The notes beneath the pieces were generated by a model, which was not told where the DNA came from, did no database searches, and saw nothing but the letters and a program-made list of their open reading frames with translations. Shown piece after piece: positions 59,005-64,000 of a stretch of DNA of 64,000 nucleotides (position 1 is the stretch's first letter; every line of letters begins with the position of its first letter). The DNA comes from F1-120-MAGs238 sp964484185. GTDB lineage: Bacteria; Planctomycetota; Phycisphaerae; Phycisphaerales; UBA1924. The position numbers and the translations under genes are program-made. Location of the stretch: contig CAZAEQ010000004.1 of the NCBI GenBank assembly GCA_964484185.1, forward strand, positions 1 to 64,000. The letters run 5' to 3'.

Positions 59005-59607
59005 TCAATAGCGTTCCTTCTTCACATTCTCAGTCTTCAGCCAGACCTTGCGGAGCGTTTCGATATCCAGGAGTTGCATGTCGACCTGGTAAGCGACGAA
59101 ATCGCTGCCGCCGCTCTTGGACATTTCGCGATCCATGACGATGTTGCCGCTGAGAATGAAATCGACAGCCATTTCGGCCTTCATTCTCTTGATGAATGCC
59201 GGATCGGTAAATTCGGTATCGCTGCGTTCAAGTCGAAGCGATTCGCGGATATTGCGCTCAGCGATGACATCGACGCGGCCTGAGTTGATCAACTCTTCTT
59301 CAAACTTGGTTGTCATGAACTGCGTGGCAATGACCTGATCGGTGCCGTTGCGAATTTCACCAACCGCGATAATCGGCTTGCGGCCGAGCTTGGCAATGGC
59401 CTGTTCGAGCCAGGGACGTGAAAACGCATCGGCCGTCATGCTCTTTGCGATCATCTTCATATCTGCATCGTTAAACCGACGCACCAGATTAATATCGGCG
59501 TTCGGATCTGTGCGGCGGGTGCGATCGGTCTGACAGCCGGCGATGCTGAGGCCCGCGATAGTGGCAATGGAGGCGACGAGTACTGTTGTAATTGTTGAGC
59601 GAAACAT
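59005..59607 (-). CDS. lpoB: Penicillin-binding protein activator LpoB-like lipoprotein
   Basis: 200 residues from the ATG at 59607, with AGGAGA upstream. The signal ends in lipobox IAGC (Cys25), predicting a lipoprotein. The core matches the LpoB (COG3417) fold: NDADMKMIAKSMTADAFSRPWLEQA, KPIIAVGEIRNGTDQVIAT, a FEEELINSGRVDVIAERN strand-helix, a MAVDFILSGNIV strand and a C-terminal VDMQLLDIETLRKVWLKTEN. In Gammaproteobacteria LpoB is the outer-membrane activator of PBP1b; whether a planctomycete homologue does the same is open. The COG3014-like lipoprotein gene lies just upstream on the same strand. Confidence 0.85.
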   Translation of the reverse strand: MFRSTITTVLVASIATIAGLSIAGCQTDRTRRTDPNADINLVRRFNDADMKMIAKSMTADAFSRPWLEQAIAKLGRKPIIAVGEIRNGTDQVIATQFMTTKFEEELINSGRVDVIAERNIRESLRLERSDTEFTDPAFIKRMKAEMAVDFILSGNIVMDREMSKSGGSDFVAYQVDMQLLDIETLRKVWLKTENVKKERY

Positions 59608-59682
59608 GGGTTCTCCTGATGTTGAGACTGTGGTTGCGTGCAATTGTTCCGAATCTGCATTCGTACGTTTCTGGACGAAGTT

Positions 59683-61032
59683 TTATCCTGGATAGTGGCT
59701 CACGATTGTTGTAAGACCTCGTTCGGTGACAGTTATCTCTTCCCATGGCTGTTCGATGACCTGGCCGCCCGACAAACGGTAGACCACTCTGACTCGATGG
59801 GACCCGGGCTGCACTTTCACAAGACCAACGCGGGCTTGGCCGGGGAGAAAGACCCAGGATCGCAGGTCAGCTTTCTCGCTTGTCTGCACCAGCACTGCAC
59901 CCAGGATGCCCGTGAGAACAGTCAGCGAGCGATCGTTGTGCCGGTTCTGGCGCTGCGCATCATTCACAGCGATGGTTGCGCCCGCGACCACACCAATCTT
60001 GCCAAGCACGCGAGCGACCGTGCGACTGCGAATCGCAGGCTCAGCGCGCCGATAGTTTTCCGCTACCACGCCCGAAAGATCTTCGACGAGCGACAGCGTG
60101 CGCGATGGCTGGTCATCGATTTCAATAGTCACTGATTCGACACCGGTGGGCTGAACTACGAGCCGCGGGTATGGGATATTCAGAACCGAATCAACAACCG
60201 GCAGGTTCAGTCGAGATTCCACTTTGGTCGGAGCGCGGCCGCTGAGCCCGACAAGAAGCAAATTAGCATCGTCGCGCGAAAGCGACCCAAGACCATCGAA
60301 ATCCGCGGCATTCACCGCGCCGATGTAGTCCTTCTCACGCGCGATTGAGTCATTCAGTCGACGCGCGGCGAGGTCCTGATTGTTCCGATCGCCAGTCTTC
60401 ATGAACGTGACAGCGGCGAGATATGTCCCAAGCGGCGACTCAATGAACTGCGCACTGCGAGCATTCGCGCTCTTCGGTTCTGCAACCTTTGCCGCAGATC
60501 CTTCAGAACCGGCCTTCATGTATTGCGCATACACATCACGTAGATGCTCGGCTTTGTAAAGAACTCGCAACGACTCGGCAGTCGCGAAACCATCGATTCT
60601 TCCAGCTTCAAGATACGCCAGTTGCTTCAGTACGTTGGTATACAGATCTTCGTACGGCTGAGCGATATACGAAGCCTCAGCATCGTTCACAACCCACTTT
60701 GCGATCGAATCGTTGTCCGATGGTTCGTAGTTGTACGCACTTAATTTCTCTGCATCATCCAGAAGCGCGACCGCGCGATCAGTATCGTTCTGCGCAAGTG
60801 CCACCGTGCCGCGTTCAAGTTGCCAGAGAAGCTTTGACTTTTCGCCATATGTCGATTGTGTCGAGTCCGAATCAAGAAACTGTGCAGCGCCCGCATAATC
60901 GCCGCGTGCGTGATACGACTCCAGCATCGGTTGCAAACGATTCACGTTGCTGCAGCCGCTCGTGAAAAACACGCCAAGCACGCCGAGCACGCCGGCAACC
61001 GCGATCAAGTTCTTACTACAACGCCGCGACAC
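59683..61032 (-). CDS. COG3014-like lipoprotein with TPR-like helical N-terminus
   Basis: 449 residues from a GTG at 61032 with GGAGA close upstream; a longer frame to 61071 is possible. The lipobox TSGC lies at about residue 27. A helical part follows, with repeats in the style of LESYHARGDYAGAAQFL and LWQLERGTVALAQNDTDRAVALLDDAEKLS; then a beta-rich C-terminal part (VESVTIEIDDQPSRTLSLVEDLSGVV; GLVKVQPGSHRVRVVYRL). This layout, and the LpoB-like neighbour, match the COG3014 lipoproteins that co-occur with LpoB and YcfL in Gammaproteobacteria. A YcfL homologue is absent here. The function is unknown but likely connected to envelope or peptidoglycan assembly. Confidence 0.7.
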   Translation of the reverse strand: MSRRCSKNLIAVAGVLGVLGVFFTSGCSNVNRLQPMLESYHARGDYAGAAQFLDSDSTQSTYGEKSKLLWQLERGTVALAQNDTDRAVALLDDAEKLSAYNYEPSDNDSIAKWVVNDAEASYIAQPYEDLYTNVLKQLAYLEAGRIDGFATAESLRVLYKAEHLRDVYAQYMKAGSEGSAAKVAEPKSANARSAQFIESPLGTYLAAVTFMKTGDRNNQDLAARRLNDSIAREKDYIGAVNAADFDGLGSLSRDDANLLLVGLSGRAPTKVESRLNLPVVDSVLNIPYPRLVVQPTGVESVTIEIDDQPSRTLSLVEDLSGVVAENYRRAEPAIRSRTVARVLGKIGVVAGATIAVNDAQRQNRHNDRSLTVLTGILGAVLVQTSEKADLRSWVFLPGQARVGLVKVQPGSHRVRVVYRLSGGQVIEQPWEEITVTERGLTTIVSHYPG

Positions 61033-61131
61033 ACGTTCTCCAATGGTGAACTTCCAGATACTAAGACGCACAGAACTGTTGGGCGTTCCAGTGCCGCGAT
61101 TTCAGGGATTTGCAGTACAAATCCGCAATTT

Positions 61132-62115
61132 TCAGGCTTCTTTCATCCAACTCCATTGCGCTGCGAGTCCCGCTTCCAGTGCGGTTGCAGGCTGATACGA
61201 AAGCTCTTTGCGTGAACGAGTTATGTCGGCCCACGTGTGTTCAACATCACCAGCCTGCATCGGCTTATGCACAATCCGCGGCGTGTTCCCCACCGTCCGC
61301 CCAATGGCCGCGATGAGATCGTTGAGTTTCACAGGACGATCGCTTCCCAGATTCCAGATGCGATACCCATGCTCAGGGATTCGCTCGTACGCAGCGATTA
61401 CACCGGCAACGATGTCGCTGACAAACGTGTAATCGCGCGAAGTGTCGCCATTGCCGAACATCTCGATCTCTTCTCCCGCGCTGACCTTGGAGAGAAACTT
61501 GTGAATCGCAAGATCGGGCCGCTGACGCGGGCCATACACAGTAAAGAAGCGCAGCATTGCAACCGGCTGCTGCGTGATGTGCCAGTGCGTGTAGCCGAGC
61601 AATTCGCACGCACGTTTTGTCGCCGCGTAAGGACTGATCGGCTGCGTGACGTCGGCTTCCTCATTGAAAGGGACCGCCATCGAATTGCCATACACGCTGG
61701 AACTCGAGGCAACCACAACTCTGGAACAGCCGTGCTGTTTGTTGTCTGCTGCCGCGGCAAGAATGTTGGCCGTTGCGAGAATGTTCGACTTTGCATAACC
61801 AACCGGATCGGCAAGACTTGGCCTCACGCCTGCACGAGCGGCCAAGTGGATGATCCCCGCAGGCCGAAAGAGTTCAAACATCTGCTTCACTGCGGATTGA
61901 TCGGTGATGTCCGCTTCAAGAAACCTGAACAGTTCGCGCCGACTTCCCACTTCGCGCTCAAGCGAGAGCAGGTTCGAACGCTTCATATGCGGCGAGTACA
62001 TCGGGTCAAAATTGTCCACACCCACAACGCGCAAGCCGCGCCCGATGAGTGCGCTGGCAACATGGGATCCAATAAATCCCGCTGCGCCTGTCACAAGAAT
62101 TGGTGCATCGCTCAT
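61132..62115 (-). CDS. NAD-dependent epimerase, UDP-glucuronate 4-epimerase-like
   Basis: 327 residues, a full extended SDR: ILVTGAAGFIGSHVASALIGRG (GxxGxxG), VDNFDPMYSPHMKR typical of the UDP-glucuronate/galacturonate epimerase group, LAARAGVRPSLADPVGY, SSSSVYG with the catalytic Ser, YAATKRACE (YxxxK), and FFTVYGPRQRPDLAIHKF near the sugar site. Predicted to make UDP-galacturonate or a related nucleotide sugar for envelope polysaccharides. It lies 50 bases downstream of rpiB on the same strand and 60 bases upstream of the COG3014-like gene. Confidence 0.88.
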   Translation of the reverse strand: MSDAPILVTGAAGFIGSHVASALIGRGLRVVGVDNFDPMYSPHMKRSNLLSLEREVGSRRELFRFLEADITDQSAVKQMFELFRPAGIIHLAARAGVRPSLADPVGYAKSNILATANILAAAADNKQHGCSRVVVASSSSVYGNSMAVPFNEEADVTQPISPYAATKRACELLGYTHWHITQQPVAMLRFFTVYGPRQRPDLAIHKFLSKVSAGEEIEMFGNGDTSRDYTFVSDIVAGVIAAYERIPEHGYRIWNLGSDRPVKLNDLIAAIGRTVGNTPRIVHKPMQAGDVEHTWADITRSRKELSYQPATALEAGLAAQWSWMKEA

Positions 62116-62165
62116 TGGCAGCCCCCGGAAGAGAACAAAACTTCTTTGGCCAAGCGAAAGATGCG

Positions 62166-62630
62166 TTATTCCTTGACCTGCGATGGATCCTGGCCCGCTT
62201 CGATCGCGCTGATTTTCCGGACGCGCCGCGCATGGCGACCGCCTTCAAACTCGCTGCGCAGGAAGATGTCAGAGATCTTCTCAATCAGCCGCTGACCCAG
62301 CAGGTCTGCTGACATGCAGATGATGTTGGCATCGTTGTGGCTGCGGCTGAGCTGCGCGGTGATCTCATCATGCACAACAGCCGCTCGTGCGCCTTTGACC
62401 TTGTTGGCGGCGATGCTCATGCCGATACCTGTGCCGCAGATCAGGATGCCGCGATCAGCTTTGCCTTGCGCAACTGCGCTGGCAACATCAAATGCCCGCT
62501 CGGGATAGTCGCAGCTTGCTTCTTCGCATTTACCCAGAACCTGGGCTTCAAATCCATCACGGTTTAGTTTATCAGCAAGGGAGCGAATGGCGCTCGCGCC
62601 TCGATGGTCTGCACTCAATACAACTTTCAT
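62166..62630 (-). CDS. rpiB: Ribose 5-phosphate isomerase B
   Basis: It interconverts ribose 5-phosphate and ribulose 5-phosphate. 154 residues. ADHRGASAI and the catalytic CGTGIGMSIAANK loop (about 66-78) mark the RpiB/LacAB family; SRSHNDANIICMSADLLG provides the phosphate- and dimer-interface residues. The ATG overlaps the stop of the phosphatase gene (ATGA), so the two are translationally coupled, the same partnership as ywlE-ywlF in Bacillus subtilis. Confidence 0.95.
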   Translation of the reverse strand: MKVVLSADHRGASAIRSLADKLNRDGFEAQVLGKCEEASCDYPERAFDVASAVAQGKADRGILICGTGIGMSIAANKVKGARAAVVHDEITAQLSRSHNDANIICMSADLLGQRLIEKISDIFLRSEFEGGRHARRVRKISAIEAGQDPSQVKE

Positions 62631-63175
62631 TTCGTTCGCTCCTTGGATTGTGGCGTAAGTTTGGCAGAGAAGTGTGGAACAATTTCGGCAAGCCGCAACT
62701 TGATGAGTTGCATCAGCTGTTTGGCAGTTTGACGATAGACCTCTACGCCGCGGCCCACGGGATCGGGGACATCCTGACCACCTGGGTCCAGTATCAATAT
62801 TTTCTTGATGTGGTCTCCGCCCAGAGATTTGGCAAGTGCCTGAGCCTGCTTGGCATGGGTATGGGTCATGACGTAAACGGCCGACGCCCGGCGAATGAGC
62901 TCTGCCGTCAGCGGCTGGCTGCGATGCAGACGACCATCGAGCCCTTTGACGCCTGCAGCCTTCAATGCGTCGATATTCTCAATGCTCTCAAAAGCACCCT
63001 GCGAGGCGCTGGTGCCCGCACTGGCTACGTGCACCTTCACACCGTGCGGCGGGTCCTCCATAAGCAGATGGAGAGCGATCGCCTCAGCCATTGGGCTGCG
63101 GCAGGTATTTCCCGTGCAGACGAACAGGATGTTGACGTCGCCGTCTTTAGGAGATTGTGGTGAGCTTTGGGCCAT
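62627..63175 (-). CDS. Low-molecular-weight protein phosphatase, YwlE-like (possible protein-arginine phosphatase)
   Basis: 182 residues from the ATG at 63175 (AGGA upstream); starts at 63256, 63274 and 63304 add unrelated sequence. The N-terminal P-loop FVCTGNTCRSPMAE (C-x5-R-S) carries the catalytic Cys and Arg, and VPDPVG supplies the general-acid Asp. The residue between Asn and the second Cys is Thr, as in YwlE, rather than the Ile of tyrosine-specific relatives; this feature is associated with phosphoarginine specificity. Linkage to rpiB matches the ywlE-rpiB arrangement. Whether the organism has an McsB-type arginine kinase cannot be judged from the window. Confidence 0.88.
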   Translation of the reverse strand: MAQSSPQSPKDGDVNILFVCTGNTCRSPMAEAIALHLLMEDPPHGVKVHVASAGTSASQGAFESIENIDALKAAGVKGLDGRLHRSQPLTAELIRRASAVYVMTHTHAKQAQALAKSLGGDHIKKILILDPGGQDVPDPVGRGVEVYRQTAKQLMQLIKLRLAEIVPHFSAKLTPQSKERTK

Positions 63176-63382
63176 GAGTCCTGCAACGATACCCGCGCGA
63201 GCACCCGAAGTCGGGACTTCCCGATTCTCGATTACCGTACACACTACAAACTTCATCGGATAAGATTGAGGCATGGCAACCCGCCGAGGGGTTTGAGCGA
63301 ACAATGATGAGACAAGTCGGGTCGTGTTTGATCGAGGCCGATTCCGGCCAATTGGTTATTTCGTACAGGAAGGGTTGTGGTC

Positions 63383-64000
63383 ATGGTCACCAGCCGCGGT
63401 AATAAGAGATCTACTGGACGTGGATTTTCGCTCATCGAGTTGCTGGTGGTGATGTTCATCATCGGACTGGTGGTAGCAATCACAATCCCCGCGCTCGGCT
63501 TTGCACGCACACTTGCAAAGAAGACATCAACACAGACATTCATGAACGGCTTGAGCCAGGCGTGCACCGTGTTCCAGAATGACAATCGCCGCGTGCCGGG
63601 ATATTTCTCGCCGCGGGAGATGGGATCTGATGAGAATCGCGCAATTGGATTTACCGCGATGGACAATGTGCTGCTTGATCTTTCAGGCGGCGTGACCACA
63701 ACACCCGCAAATGGGACAACGGTTTTTGCATTGGGCCCGACAGCGGCGGGAAAAGTAAATGTTGACCCAGACCGAATTGGCATCCCAAGCAGCAGCGGCA
63801 AGATCTACTGGACACCTGATGCGAAGTACTACGAAACACAGGTTGCTCTAGGCAAAGTTGGCGATCCGCTGAATCTTCGACTCAAGAGCGTGATTGATGC
63901 GTTTGGTCAACCGCTGCTTTTCTGGGCGAACGACGATGCGTCAATTACCCCTCTGACTGCGGCGAATCCGTTGAGCTTTGCCCGCGACACATCAGGCGTG
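63383..64000 (+). CDS. Type II secretion/type IV pilin-like pseudopilin, truncated at the window edge
   Basis: 206 codons are visible, with no stop before the edge. The prepilin peptidase site is GRGFSLIELLVVMFIIG: cleavage before Phe, with the conserved Glu at position +5, followed by the hydrophobic stalk helix. The remainder is a mixed soluble domain (YWTPDAKYYETQVAL; DAFGQPLLFW). Such proteins build pseudopili in type II secretion or DNA-uptake systems. AGGAAGG lies about 10 bases upstream of the ATG. It is divergent from the phosphatase gene. Confidence 0.88.
   Translation, partial: MVTSRGNKRSTGRGFSLIELLVVMFIIGLVVAITIPALGFARTLAKKTSTQTFMNGLSQACTVFQNDNRRVPGYFSPREMGSDENRAIGFTAMDNVLLDLSGGVTTTPANGTTVFALGPTAAGKVNVDPDRIGIPSSSGKIYWTPDAKYYETQVALGKVGDPLNLRLKSVIDAFGQPLLFWANDDASITPLTAANPLSFARDTSGV

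Noticed and set aside
32584..63175. Idea that the surface deiminase and the YwlE-like phosphatase form one arginine-modification system
   Set aside because: They are 28 kb apart, act in different compartments and on different chemistries; the shared amino acid alone is not evidence.
1..64000. CRISPR arrays, prophage, integrases or transposase genes
   Set aside because: No regularly spaced direct repeats, no phage structural genes and no DDE/HUH/integrase motif were found in any frame.

Overview
The window looks like a chromosomal segment of a free-living member of the Planctomycetota, most likely class Phycisphaerae. The evidence is a planctomycete-type surface-protein N-terminus (LERLEDRSLLAA), many secreted proteins that share one paired EF-hand (dockerin-like) C-terminal module built on VDFFDYLDFVDAF, a CxxCG...CPECG zinc-ribbon membrane protein, and short heptamer/nonamer repeats. 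This placement is inferred from family resemblance; no 16S gene is present.

0-9 kb: a truncated Ser-rich ORF full of short tandem repeats, a repeat-bearing gap, a secreted HAF-repeat protein with the module, radA, a two-gene glycosyltransferase operon (GT87-like plus GT23/NodZ-like) and a surface protein with four FxxDxNxNG repeats. 9-17 kb: a 1081-residue met-zincin metalloprotease with a strong terminator, a probable yybP-ykoY (Mn2+) riboswitch ahead of a TerC family gene, comEC, and a small NTF2-like membrane protein. 17-23 kb: a Tat-exported FAD oxidoreductase, the nrfHA pentahaem nitrite reductase operon, a Tat-exported NHL propeller protein and an M28 peptidase lipoprotein.

23-34 kb: a beta-helix-like secreted protein, a thioesterase, gltX with a methyltransferase, then a tandem pair of secreted module-bearing enzymes: an M1 peptidase and a peptidylarginine/agmatine-deiminase family protein. 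34-46 kb: a highly structured non-coding element, the ispE / phosphatase / GT39 operon, a Nif3-like gene, a DUF5658-like membrane protein, a 1443-residue PQQ-propeller protein, a GNAT acetyltransferase, a methyltransferase and a cupin. 46-58 kb: a palindrome cluster, an NDUFA9-like SDR, RNase R, a secreted subtilase with the module, a PIN-TRAM membrane protein, tRNA-Arg(UCU) and a PheT that lacks its tRNA-binding OB domain. 58-64 kb: a secreted protein with a half module, LpoB with a COG3014-like lipoprotein, a UDP-glucuronate-epimerase-like gene, rpiB with a YwlE-like phosphatase, and a truncated pseudopilin.

The most distinctive theme is the secretome. Six exported proteins with unrelated catalytic or structural bodies end in the same cysteine-bounded EF-hand module, exactly 54 residues in five of them and exactly half that (27) in the sixth. 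This points to a shared surface-attachment or sorting system whose partner is not in the window. At whole-window scale, the plus strand changes from G-rich to C-rich near 26.5-27 kb regardless of gene direction, as expected at a replichore boundary or a rearrangement junction.
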